From JAFDZV01 sp035549015 (GTDB lineage: Bacteria; Bacteroidota; Ignavibacteria; OLB7): a stretch of DNA of 64,000 bases. Positions 27,043 through 35,790 of this stretch are shown here, piece after piece (the stretch's first letter is position 1; the number at the start of each line of letters is the position of its first letter). A program made the position numbers and the translations under genes. A model generated the notes under the pieces. The model was not told the DNA's origin, did no database searches, and saw only the letters and a program-made list of their open reading frames with translations. The DNA lies in assembly GCA_035549015.1 (NCBI GenBank), contig DASZRW010000042.1, positions 26,352 through 90,351 of the forward strand, read 5' to 3'.

Positions 27043-29445
27043 ATGAAGAGATTCCTTCTGGCATATATGCTGCTGCTCGCCGCCGCGGCCGCGGCATCGG
27101 CGCAGAGCAATACGTCGATGAACATGACGCTGTTCGACAGCCTCAACCCCGTTCGAACCGATAGTCTTGGCCCGAACTCCGCGCTGTGGGGGTACGTTGC
27201 GCCGGACGGGCGTGAGTATGCACTGGTAGGGACGCAGATCGGTACGTCCATCATCGACGTCACCGAGAAGCCGATCCGTCAGGTGGCATTCATTCCCGGA
27301 CCGAAGAGCATCTGGCGCGAGATGAAGGTGTACAGGAACTACGCCTACATCATCACCGAATCCGCGGACCCGGGGAAGGGCCTGCAGATTGTGGATCTCT
27401 CCGCTCTGCCGGCGAGCGCAACGCTGGTGCGTACGGATTCCACGGTCTTCAATCGCGCGCACACGGTGTTCATCAACGGCCACCGCCTGTATGCGATGGG
27501 AACCCAGGCGGAGGCCGGCGCCAACGGCGGCGTGATCATCTTCGATCTCGAACCGGACCCGCTTCATCCGCAGCGTATCGGACAGGTGAGCCCCTACTAC
27601 TACCACGATGCATTCGAGCGGAACGATACGCTGCTCGGAGCGGCGATCTACGGACAGGGGTGCGACATCTATGATATCCACGACCTTGCGAACCCGAAGC
27701 ACCTGGCCACGATTCAATATCCGTACAGCGGCACGCACAACGCGGAGATCACGAGCGACGGCGGCTACGTTGTTACGAGCGACGAGATCGGCAATACGCC
27801 GAAGACGATGAAGGTGTGGGACATCCACGATCTGAACAACATCACGAAGGTGGCGGAGTACACGCCGAACCCGGTGGACATCGTTCACAACGTTCACGTG
27901 CGCGGACGCTACATCGTTGCCGCCTGGTATACGGCCGGCGTGCGGATCATCGACATGATCGATCCCGTGCATCCGCGCGAGGTGGGGTTCTATGACACCT
28001 ATCCCGGCCCGTCGGACGGCTACAACGGCGTGTGGGAGGCCTACGGGTTCTTCCCTTCCGGCAAGGTGATCGCGGGAGACCGGCAGACGGGGCTCTATGT
28101 GCTGGAGTTCAACAAGACCACGGCCGGCTCCATCTCCGGTGTCATTCGCAACCGGGCCACGGGCGATCCGCTGCCGAACGCGACGATCACGATTCCCGAA
28201 ACCGGCGAGACGATCACCGCCGGTCCGGCCGGTGAATACTACGTTGGCGGGCCGAACGGCGCGGCGCGCACGCTTCAGGTAAAGCGGTTCGGCTACGGCG
28301 ACACCACCGAGGCGCTGACGCTCAATGGCGATGAGAAGCGTGACATCCAACTGGATCCGCTGCAGTTCATCTCCGCGACGGTGACGGCGCACGACCGGCA
28401 GGGGGGCGAGATTCGTGACTTCGTATACGCGGTGGAGCCGTACATCCACTCGGCCACCGCCCCCGGGGCGGTCGGCGCCCTTTCGCTTCCGCACGACTCG
28501 CTCTACACACTGGTGATCGCCAAGTGGGGATATGGCACCGAGCGCGTTCCGGTGCGCCTGACACAGAACAACCAGCAGGTGGATGTGGTGCTCCGCCGGC
28601 ACTACCAGGATGATGCGACACTGGATCTGGGATGGAGCTATGCGGACCCGGGCGACAACGCTTCGACCGGCCGCTGGCTTCGGATGATTCCCTATCTGGC
28701 GTTCCCCGGTTCCGACTGGATCTTCCCGAAGTCCGAGCCTACCAACGGTCCGGACGGCTACGTGTTCCAGACCGGTGCCCCGTTCCACGACGCTCCGGCC
28801 CAGGAGAGCGACGTCAACGGCGGCGTTACCACGCTTACCTCGCCGGCGATGGACCTCCGCGGGTATCCCCATCCCATCCTGGACTTCGACTACTGGTCCG
28901 TGTACTACAAGTCCGATTCCGTCCGCGATACCTTCCTGGTGCAGGTCTCCAACGACAACGGGGCAAGCTGGAAGACGGCCTTCAAGGATGTGGAGGGGCG
29001 CGCCGGCTGGAAGCACTGGGTGTTCGGTTTCGCGGACGTTGTGCCGGTCACCGATTCGATGCGTGTTCGCTTCCGCACCAGTGATATCCTCAGCAAGGCA
29101 TACGTGATGGCGGGGATGGACAACTTCGAGGTGAACGGCGGCGGCGAGCTTGGCGTGCCGGCGGCGCCCGGCGACGGCGCTGGGTTCTGCTCACTGGCGT
29201 TTGCGCCGAACCCGGTGCGCAGTACCGGAACGGTGACGGTGCGGATGGAGCAGGCGCTTCGCTCCGTTCATCTGGCGCTGGTCGACGCGCTGGGGCGTGA
29301 GGTGGAGACATTGCACGAGGGGCCGCTCGATGCCGGCGAACACCGGTACAATGTGGGCGGGGCTCTGCCGGCGGGAAGCTACTTCGTCCGCGCCATCGGC
29401 TCGGAGGGCAGGGATGCCACGCTTGGCTTCGTGGTGACTCGCTGA
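27043..29445 (+). CDS. Choice-of-anchor B type secreted protein with T9SS sorting domain
   Basis: 800 residues from the ATG before KRFLLAYMLLL; cleavage after ASAQ. Residues about 20-370 are LVIVD/anchor-B propeller repeats (GTSIIDVTEKP, VRIIDMIDPVHPREVGFYDT). A CarboxypepD_reg-like domain follows (GSISGVIRNRATGDPLPNATITI), then a beta-sandwich with jellyroll features (ILDFDYWSVYYKSD). It ends with a type A T9SS tail (CSLAFAPNPVRSTGTVTV to GFVVTR). It should be exported to the cell surface. No enzymatic residues are recognised. No ribosome site is obvious. It lies close downstream of the cytochrome/propeller lipoprotein, probably in the same transcript. Confidence 0.82.
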   Translation: MKRFLLAYMLLLAAAAAASAQSNTSMNMTLFDSLNPVRTDSLGPNSALWGYVAPDGREYALVGTQIGTSIIDVTEKPIRQVAFIPGPKSIWREMKVYRNYAYIITESADPGKGLQIVDLSALPASATLVRTDSTVFNRAHTVFINGHRLYAMGTQAEAGANGGVIIFDLEPDPLHPQRIGQVSPYYYHDAFERNDTLLGAAIYGQGCDIYDIHDLANPKHLATIQYPYSGTHNAEITSDGGYVVTSDEIGNTPKTMKVWDIHDLNNITKVAEYTPNPVDIVHNVHVRGRYIVAAWYTAGVRIIDMIDPVHPREVGFYDTYPGPSDGYNGVWEAYGFFPSGKVIAGDRQTGLYVLEFNKTTAGSISGVIRNRATGDPLPNATITIPETGETITAGPAGEYYVGGPNGAARTLQVKRFGYGDTTEALTLNGDEKRDIQLDPLQFISATVTAHDRQGGEIRDFVYAVEPYIHSATAPGAVGALSLPHDSLYTLVIAKWGYGTERVPVRLTQNNQQVDVVLRRHYQDDATLDLGWSYADPGDNASTGRWLRMIPYLAFPGSDWIFPKSEPTNGPDGYVFQTGAPFHDAPAQESDVNGGVTTLTSPAMDLRGYPHPILDFDYWSVYYKSDSVRDTFLVQVSNDNGASWKTAFKDVEGRAGWKHWVFGFADVVPVTDSMRVRFRTSDILSKAYVMAGMDNFEVNGGGELGVPAAPGDGAGFCSLAFAPNPVRSTGTVTVRMEQALRSVHLALVDALGREVETLHEGPLDAGEHRYNVGGALPAGSYFVRAIGSEGRDATLGFVVTR

Positions 29446-29489
29446 GCATGCCCGCGCAGCGAGCGCGCCGGCGCACGCACGTATATCGA

Positions 29490-29530
29490 AACGAACAGGC
29501 CCATCATGTGATGTGGCCTGTTCGTTTTCG
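29490..29530. terminator. Bidirectional terminator
   Basis: The stem acgaacaggcc / ggcctgttcgt, with an internal catca / tgatg extension, is flanked by gaaa and tttt. It lies between the convergent T9SS and parvulin genes. Confidence 0.8.
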
Positions 29531-29557
29531 TGCCTTCGACGGCAGTTCGTTTCGCGA

Positions 29558-31735
29558 TCAGCGCTGCCCTGCCGCGCCCGGGGAATCGCCTGGGGTTGCG
29601 CCCGGACGCAGGTCCTGCACGACGGCGTAGTCGCGCGCCTTCTGCAGCATCGTGCGGAGCAGTTCGCGCCGGTACCGCTCGCGGTAGTCGGCCGTGAACG
29701 CGGCGCGGTCGCGGTCGTAGTCGCTGGCGGTTGGTGCCTTCTGCCTCTGGATCACGCGAAGGAAATAGTAGGCATGCGTTCCGCGTACGGGGCCGGAGAC
29801 GCCGCCGTCCGGTGTTTTCTCCATGAGGGAATCGAGGATGGTCACGGCTTCGTCCGGCGGCGACTGCAGCGGCTGGTTCTGGATCATGAACGACTCCGCG
29901 TTCGGTGCGGACCAGCGTATGATACCAACCGTCATCTCCGGCGTAAGCGTGTCGCGCAGGTGCATCATGATCGGCTTCAGATAGTCCAGCTGCTTCGCGC
30001 GGCGTACGTGCGTGTAGACGAAGTTCTCCCGAATTTTCTCGTACGGTGCAACGCCGGTTGGATAGGAGTAGAGGATCCTCGCAATCATCACGCGATCGTA
30101 CGGAAGCGTGATCACCGCGATATCACCCGTCTCCCCGTTGAACGCGAAGTTGGCGGGGGAGAGAGCATCGCCGTACACGTTCAGGCGCCGGAGCATCGAA
30201 GTGTCCGTGACGGAACGTGGATACTTCGCCCTCAGCGCATGGAACATCGAGTCGTTCGCGGTATGGTTCTGCACCGCACGGGCGAACGCTGCAGCATCGG
30301 CACGTGCCTCGTCCATCGCCTCGTGCGATGCGCCGAACGGAAAACGAAGCTCGCGTATCCGATATCCGGTGGTCACCTTGTCGTTCACCCATATCAGGTG
30401 ATAGCCGAAGCGGGTGCGCACCGGCCCCACAACCTGGTTCAGCGGGGCGCCGAATGCGGCGCTGTCGAACTGTGCCACGGAGCCTCCGCGCCTGAAGAAG
30501 CCGAGATCCCCGCCATCCTTTGCAGTGCCGTCCTCGCTGTAGTAGTGCACGGCCTGAAGGAAGACATCCTCGCTCACGATCTTTTCCTTGAGCGCGTTCA
30601 TGAGGGTGACGATGGAATGCTCCTGCGCCGTATCCCCCTCCTGCACCTTCATCAACACGTGGCGTGCGCGGAGAATCGTGTCCTTCAGCGACACGGTATC
30701 ATCGATGAAGAGCATGATGTTCTCCTGATCCACCACATAGGGCCCGATCATCTCTCCCGGCTTTGCATGACGCAGGGCATCGCGCGTAATCGCCGGCACC
30801 TGCAGAAGGGAGACGGGCTGCGCGGGGAAACGATTGGGGGGCATTCCCTTGAGGAGTGTGCTCACGATCTGCGAGCGTTCGCTCCCGGGGGCGTTCATCA
30901 CCGCCGAGCGCACATCGGCGATCTTCTGCTTCAGTTCCGCGCTGTCCTTCGGCAGCGGAACCACCGGAAGGATGATGGCCGCAACCTGCCGTGCGCTTGC
31001 GAAGCGGTAATCCTCCTGATGGGAGTCGTACCATGCGCGCGCCTCCGGCTCGGCGACATGAACCAGCGAGTCCGGTACGGTGGAATGCAGAACGCGAATG
31101 AAGGAGCCGGTGAACCTGGTATTCTCCGCGAAGTAGCGAGCCCTGATCATCGCCTCGGTAAGCGGCTTCTCCTTCAGAAGCTCATCCATCAACCGGCTGC
31201 GCAGCATCTGCGCCTGGGTATAATCGATCACCTTGTTGAGATCGGACTTCCACTGCGCCACCATCGCATCGCGCGGCATCGTGGGGTTGACAAGCTGGGC
31301 GATCTTCTCCGGATGAACCACCACTTCCCGATAGACATCCTCGTGAAAGGTGCCGGAGCCGTCCACGAACGGAGCCTTTATGAAGTCCGGCGGGTCGTTC
31401 AGAAGACTGCGGCGGGCATCCTCACGCGATATGTTGATGTTGCGCCTGGCCGCCTCCTGCCGGACCAGTTCATCGTCGATGAGCTGCAGCACCAGCGAAT
31501 CCTCGGTGGCCTGGTTCATCACGGTATCCATCCCGAGGCGGCGCTGGTAACTGATCTGATCGTGATACCAGTTGGCATACAGGTACCATGGGATGCCGTG
31601 GCCGTTCACGACGACAACGGATCGTTCGTTCTCCGGCGGCTTCCCCTTGGGTGCGTGCCCTTTCTGCCCCCATGCGGGGAGGGCAACCATGAACATGATG
31701 AGGAGCACGAGAACGATGGAGGAACGTCGATTCAT
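29558..31735 (-). CDS. Periplasmic peptidyl-prolyl isomerase, parvulin/SurA-PpiD type
   Basis: 725 residues with a signal peptide (VLVLLIMFMVALPAWGQ). The N-terminal chaperone-like region has the helix LVLQLIDDELVRQEAARRN typical of SurA/PpiD. A parvulin domain at about residues 355-450 shows ARHVLMKV, YSEDGTAKDGGDLGFF and VGPVRTRFGYHLIWV. The long C-terminal half is alpha-helical, with a second, weaker rotamase-like section near VSGPVRGTHAYYFLRV. It should assist folding of outer-membrane or secreted proteins in the periplasm, fitting the many T9SS and OmpA genes around it. The length exceeds that of classical SurA. Confidence 0.85.
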   Translation of the reverse strand: MNRRSSIVLVLLIMFMVALPAWGQKGHAPKGKPPENERSVVVVNGHGIPWYLYANWYHDQISYQRRLGMDTVMNQATEDSLVLQLIDDELVRQEAARRNINISREDARRSLLNDPPDFIKAPFVDGSGTFHEDVYREVVVHPEKIAQLVNPTMPRDAMVAQWKSDLNKVIDYTQAQMLRSRLMDELLKEKPLTEAMIRARYFAENTRFTGSFIRVLHSTVPDSLVHVAEPEARAWYDSHQEDYRFASARQVAAIILPVVPLPKDSAELKQKIADVRSAVMNAPGSERSQIVSTLLKGMPPNRFPAQPVSLLQVPAITRDALRHAKPGEMIGPYVVDQENIMLFIDDTVSLKDTILRARHVLMKVQEGDTAQEHSIVTLMNALKEKIVSEDVFLQAVHYYSEDGTAKDGGDLGFFRRGGSVAQFDSAAFGAPLNQVVGPVRTRFGYHLIWVNDKVTTGYRIRELRFPFGASHEAMDEARADAAAFARAVQNHTANDSMFHALRAKYPRSVTDTSMLRRLNVYGDALSPANFAFNGETGDIAVITLPYDRVMIARILYSYPTGVAPYEKIRENFVYTHVRRAKQLDYLKPIMMHLRDTLTPEMTVGIIRWSAPNAESFMIQNQPLQSPPDEAVTILDSLMEKTPDGGVSGPVRGTHAYYFLRVIQRQKAPTASDYDRDRAAFTADYRERYRRELLRTMLQKARDYAVVQDLRPGATPGDSPGAAGQR

Positions 31736-31961
31736 AGAGCGTAGTCCGATTCCGGATTATGGCCGGAGTGCGGTGATTGTTGGCGTCCGGCCATGACAGG
31801 GCATGGTATGCATTACCGCAAAGAGCGGAAACATACCTCCGGTGAATACCTCGGGGAAAGGGAAAAACAGGGCCGTAAACGGAACGGCTGGCGCGCCGCA
31901 CCGGAATGGGTGCACGCGGCCAGCTGGTGTGAGTGGGAGCCGGATTCGGCGGCCCGCGTTA
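31736..31961. other. Intergenic region, nothing recognised
   Basis: 226 bases between two minus-strand genes. No hairpin with a T-tract and no credible small gene was seen. Confidence 0.4.
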
Positions 31962-33149
31962 CTACAGATTCGGGCGGACGAGTTTGGCTACCGGGGCAAA
32001 CGTGCCGGCGGCCTTCTCCTTGTAGCGCGCGATGATCCGGCGAACATAGTCGCGCGTTTCGGCAAACGGCGGAATGCCGCGATACTTCTCCACATTGCCG
32101 GGGCCGGCGTTGTAGCCGGCGAGCGCGAACTCCACGTTCCCCTTGAATCGGCTCAGGAGCATCTTCAGATAGCGCACGCCCCCTTCGATTGCCTGATGCG
32201 GGTCGTTCGGGTTGGTGACGCCGAGCATCTCCGCCGTTCCCGGGATCATCTGCGCAAGCCCCATCGCGCTATCCACGGAGATGGCGTTGGGATTGAAGTT
32301 GGATTCCTGCTGCAGCAGCGCCGCCACCAGATGCGGATCGATCTGATACTTCATGCTGACCCGCTGGATCAGATCGCGGAACGGAACCTTCCAGGTCATC
32401 TCCACGACGGCATCGGGTCCCTCCGCGATCAGCTCGCCGCGCGGCCTGAACGCCCGCTCCTGAACTTCCACGCTGGTCTTGTTCAGCAGGCTGCTCGTCC
32501 TGCTCCCGCGCTTCCCTTCCACGGTTGCCGACGGGGTCCAGATCATCACCGTTACCAGCGCATTGCCAACCTGCTTCACGGCACGTGCCACTGTCAACGT
32601 CGCTCCCTCGTTCTCGCTCAGGGGAGTACGATGCACCTTGAAGTCGAAGCCGTACTCGCGGCGGTACCACTCCATCAGCGAGGCTACGGAGGAGTCCGAA
32701 CGATAGAGCCGCGACAGCGTTGCCGAGGGAATGCCGGGCATCGTTCCAGAACCTGCCTCCGCGCGGGTCTTCAGGCGAAAGGGGGGCGCAATGATTGCCG
32801 GACGGTTGGGTGTGGAGAGTATGCGCAGATATTCGGTCTGCGGATAGAAGTCGAGATAGGCGTCAGCTACCTGCGCCATCGTGCCGCGCTCCTGATTCAG
32901 CGCGCTGTTGTACCGGCGCGTCTCGGAGAGTGCACTGTAGGCAACCTTTGAAGCGTGCTCCACCGAGCCGCGCGAGAGAGCCGAGTACTCGGCCGCGCTG
33001 TTCTCGCTGAAGAGGGGCGCTTCATCCATACAGGGAGCCGACACACCGGGCGTCTGGGCGATCGCGTTCCGCGCAAGCAGAACCGCCGCCGCCAGGGTGA
33101 GCCCCAGTTGGAGATAATGTTTCGTAGTTCGTGTCAAGGCATTCAACAT
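31962..33149 (-). CDS. Lytic transglycosylase, SLT family
   Basis: 395 residues from the ATG before LNALTRTTKHY, which gives a proper signal peptide (LGLTLAAAVLLARNAIAQ). The upstream open frame lacks any signal. The C-terminal 130 residues form a Slt70-like domain with catalytic Glu in QQESNFNPNAIS, then MGLAQMIPGTAEMLGV and AGYNAGPGNVEKY. It cleaves the MurNAc-GlcNAc bond of peptidoglycan, leaving 1,6-anhydroMurNAc, in the periplasm. The N-terminal 250 residues are of unknown fold. It acts opposite to the class A penicillin-binding protein encoded at 46.2 kb. Confidence 0.9.
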   Translation of the reverse strand: MLNALTRTTKHYLQLGLTLAAAVLLARNAIAQTPGVSAPCMDEAPLFSENSAAEYSALSRGSVEHASKVAYSALSETRRYNSALNQERGTMAQVADAYLDFYPQTEYLRILSTPNRPAIIAPPFRLKTRAEAGSGTMPGIPSATLSRLYRSDSSVASLMEWYRREYGFDFKVHRTPLSENEGATLTVARAVKQVGNALVTVMIWTPSATVEGKRGSRTSSLLNKTSVEVQERAFRPRGELIAEGPDAVVEMTWKVPFRDLIQRVSMKYQIDPHLVAALLQQESNFNPNAISVDSAMGLAQMIPGTAEMLGVTNPNDPHQAIEGGVRYLKMLLSRFKGNVEFALAGYNAGPGNVEKYRGIPPFAETRDYVRRIIARYKEKAAGTFAPVAKLVRPNL

Positions 33150-33478
33150 TGGTCGCGACAGAGCAGACCCCGGGGTCAGGGCCGGCCATGGAACATCGAG
33201 ATTACGAAGGGCACGACTTTCATCAAAGGACAAAACGGTCAAGTTCCGTTCATACCGCCCGATTGGATCCGGGCGTGAGATCAACAATACCGCCGAATCC
33301 ATGAGATGGTTACAACGCTTCGGCGTTTGATACGGTTTGCGGACGTTCATCCGCCACCGGGCCCTGTACGTTCAGGCCGCCCGCCGGCAGGCACCGGGCC
33401 GGAACCTCTCCGCGAAAATGCGGTCCGGGGTTCGCAGGCCGCGGAATCTTGGCATCAACTTCATATTATGGTGTTTCC
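33150..33478. other. Divergent intergenic region, no gene found
   Basis: 329 bases between divergent genes. The A/T-rich segment cttcatattatg lies 8-20 bases before the plus-strand start and may be its -10-like element. Nothing else was recognised. Confidence 0.4.
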
Positions 33479-33784
33479 ATGAACACTTCCGATTGGATCG
33501 ACCGCCTGAGAGACGATGAATCCCTGACCGGGGAGCTGCCCGATGATGTGGCCGCCCGCCTTCTGGCCTGGGGGGAACAGCGGCTTGCAGCCTGTGCCAC
33601 CGAGGAGGAGGCGCGTGCCGTGTTTGCGGATGTTCGCGCCGTTGCACGTGCTGCCGGCCGGGGGGAGGAGCTGGATGGGCTGCTCGCCGGCCGTGACCAA
33701 CATCGCGGAGGCTCCGTGGAGGAACCCGGGAAGCGCGCCGGGGGATCCGCGCACGCTGATGCAACCGAAGGTGAGAAGGAATGA
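33479..33784 (+). CDS. Small hypothetical protein coupled to PLD-like gene
   Basis: 101 residues from the ATG before NTSDWIDRLRDDESL. It is soluble and acidic, with one predicted helical domain (DDVAARLLAWGEQRLAACATEEEARAVFADVRAVARAAGR) and a disordered Gly/Ala/Glu tail. Its stop codon overlaps the start of the phospholipase-D-like gene (ATGA), so the two are probably translationally coupled. No family was recognised. A regulatory or chaperone-like role for its partner is only a guess from gene order. Confidence 0.6.
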   Translation: MNTSDWIDRLRDDESLTGELPDDVAARLLAWGEQRLAACATEEEARAVFADVRAVARAAGRGEELDGLLAGRDQHRGGSVEEPGKRAGGSAHADATEGEKE

Positions 33785-35004
33785 ACCACGAATTATCGGA
33801 ACGCTCGAACGGCCAGCCACCTCCCCTCTCCACAACCTGGCGAGCCGGGGCGTTGATTGTGATGGTGACGATTGCAGCGTCGCTTTCATGCTGCCAATCG
33901 GAGAAATCACCCCGTGAGAGCGGGCGCGCCGGTAGGAAGGAGGGGCGCACGGCGCCGGGGCCCGGTCCGGCAGCGGACACAGCGTCCCCTGTGAGCGCGG
34001 TGAACGGGGAGATCTCGGTCTTCTTCAGCAATGCGTACGCCAACAACCCGAAGGTCGGGGAGAACGATCCGAACAACATCGATCGTCACCTTGCGGACGT
34101 TATCACTCATGCGCGCTCCACCGTGGATTGCGCCTTCTTCGAGCTGAAGTGCGAGCGGATTGCCGCGGCGCTGATAGCAGCGAAGCAACGAGGGGTGCGC
34201 GTTCGTCTGGTCGCCGATTCCGATTTCCGGGAGGATGCCGAGATGCAGGAGGTGCTGGCCGCACGGATTCCGGTTGTGTTCGACGAGCGAAGCGCGTTCA
34301 TGCACGACAAGTTCGTCATCGCCGATGCCGTACTCGTCTGGACCGGTTCCTACAATGCCACGGACAATTGTTCCTACCGAAACAACAACAACGCATTGCT
34401 TCTCCATTCGGCGGAGCTTGCCGAGAACTACACGGCGGAGTTCGAGGAGATGTTCAACGACGGCAAGTTCGGCCCGCGATCTCCATCGGCCACGCCGCAC
34501 TCCTTCGTGAAGCTTGGCGATGCCGATGTCTACAACTATTTCGGTCCGGAGGATGAACCTCAGACCAAGATCCTCCGCTTTCTGAAGGCGGCGAAGCAGA
34601 GCGTTCACTTCCTGGCGTTCAGCTTCACCGATCAGGATATCGGCTCCGTGCTCGTGGAACGCCATCAGAACGGCGTTCAGGTGGAAGGTGTGGTGGAGCG
34701 GCGAAACTCCGACGCGCGCGGCGCGCAGATGGGCCCGCTCATGGCCGCAGGCATTCCGGTGCTGCAGGATGGCAACACCTACGTGATGCATCACAAGGTG
34801 TTCGTGATCGACGGCACCTGGACCATCACGGGGAGCTACAACTTCACATCCTCCGGTGCGAACCAGAACGACGAGAACGTTCTGGTGATTCGCAGTCCCG
34901 CCGTGGCGCGTGCATTCGAGGGGGAGTATCAGCGCATCAAACGGATGGCGCAGCAAAGTCCTGTGGTGCATGTGAATGCGCGAGCGGGTGCAACCAATCA
35001 GTAG
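33781..35004 (+). CDS. Phospholipase D-like/Nuc-type lipoprotein
   Basis: 407 residues. A hydrophobic signal ends near ASLSCCQS, a plausible lipobox. Two HKD phosphodiesterase motifs are intact: H175-D-K177-FVIAD followed by GSYN, and H337-H-K339-VFVID344 followed by GSYNFT. Two motifs in one chain form a single active site, as in Nuc/PLD proteins that hydrolyse nucleic acid or phospholipid phosphodiesters. Export as a lipoprotein suggests an envelope or extracellular nuclease/lipase. The stop-start overlap with the small gene upstream suggests coupled expression. The substrate cannot be decided. Confidence 0.83.
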   Translation: MNHELSERSNGQPPPLSTTWRAGALIVMVTIAASLSCCQSEKSPRESGRAGRKEGRTAPGPGPAADTASPVSAVNGEISVFFSNAYANNPKVGENDPNNIDRHLADVITHARSTVDCAFFELKCERIAAALIAAKQRGVRVRLVADSDFREDAEMQEVLAARIPVVFDERSAFMHDKFVIADAVLVWTGSYNATDNCSYRNNNNALLLHSAELAENYTAEFEEMFNDGKFGPRSPSATPHSFVKLGDADVYNYFGPEDEPQTKILRFLKAAKQSVHFLAFSFTDQDIGSVLVERHQNGVQVEGVVERRNSDARGAQMGPLMAAGIPVLQDGNTYVMHHKVFVIDGTWTITGSYNFTSSGANQNDENVLVIRSPAVARAFEGEYQRIKRMAQQSPVVHVNARAGATNQ

Positions 35005-35020
35005 TGCTGCCGTTTGTCAC

Positions 35021-35710
35021 ATGATTCGCTCGGCAACCCCTCCGGTCACGACGTTGACGGTGTTCTCCTTCGCGCCGCGCATGCGGGCGTGGGCGTTCGT
35101 ACAGATGGGGCTGGCCCGTCCGCTGCTGCGGAGCGTGCCCGGCATGCGCTTTCGCAAACTTCTCGGCACCGGCCGGGGAATCGGGTTTACGCTTCGTCCG
35201 GACTGGGGCCGGTATGCCCTGCTTGCTGTATGGGATTCCGAGGAGGACGCCGGCGTATTCCTCCGCTCGTCGCGGTTCATGGAGCGCTACCGTCGCCGCG
35301 CGATGCATGAGTGGACGACGATTCTGAAAACCATCTCCGCGCACGGTGCGTGGGACGGGCTCAATCCCTTCCTTCCTTCGGGCGCCTCCAGCGATGACGG
35401 CCGCGTAGGCGTGCTTACCAGGGCAACCATCCGTCCGGGGCGTCTCCGGCCGTTCTGGAAGATGGTTGCGCCGATCAGCGAGGCACTGGAGCGTGCGGAG
35501 GGGCTCGAGTGCTCCATCGGAATCGGCGAGATTCCGTTCATCCGGCAGGCCACGCTCTCCATATGGAGCGATCACGACGCCATGAAGCGCTTTGCCTACG
35601 CCGATCCGGTACATCGCGGCGTGGTGGAGCGAACGCGCGCGGAGTCCTGGTATGCCGAGGAGCTCTTCGCCCGCTTTGCAGTGATCCACGTTAGCGGACA
35701 ATTGCGATAA
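35021..35710 (+). CDS. Spheroidene monooxygenase (CrtA)-like protein
   Basis: 229 residues from the ATG before IRSATPPVTTLTVF. The segments AWAFVQMGLARPLLRSVPG, RFRKLLGTGRG and FTLRPDWGRYALLAVWDS are those of the CrtA family. CrtA is a haem-dependent oxygenase that adds keto groups to carotenoids. Relatives occur widely in non-phototrophs, so the substrate may differ. It is a cytoplasmic or membrane-associated protein without a signal. Phytoene synthase is encoded 3.2 kb away on the other strand, which makes carotenoid modification more plausible. No ribosome site is visible. Confidence 0.75.
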   Translation: MIRSATPPVTTLTVFSFAPRMRAWAFVQMGLARPLLRSVPGMRFRKLLGTGRGIGFTLRPDWGRYALLAVWDSEEDAGVFLRSSRFMERYRRRAMHEWTTILKTISAHGAWDGLNPFLPSGASSDDGRVGVLTRATIRPGRLRPFWKMVAPISEALERAEGLECSIGIGEIPFIRQATLSIWSDHDAMKRFAYADPVHRGVVERTRAESWYAEELFARFAVIHVSGQLR

Positions 35711-35790
35711 TTGCGGAGAGCATCTCTCCTCGTCGCTCGCGCACGCGGCCGTGCCCGGCGATTGATCCATCCTTCTTCGTTCACTGACCG

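Noticed and set aside
29513..31744. 743-residue plus-strand frame opposite the parvulin gene
   Set aside because: Antisense shadow. The opposite strand encodes a clear signal peptide and rotamase domain.
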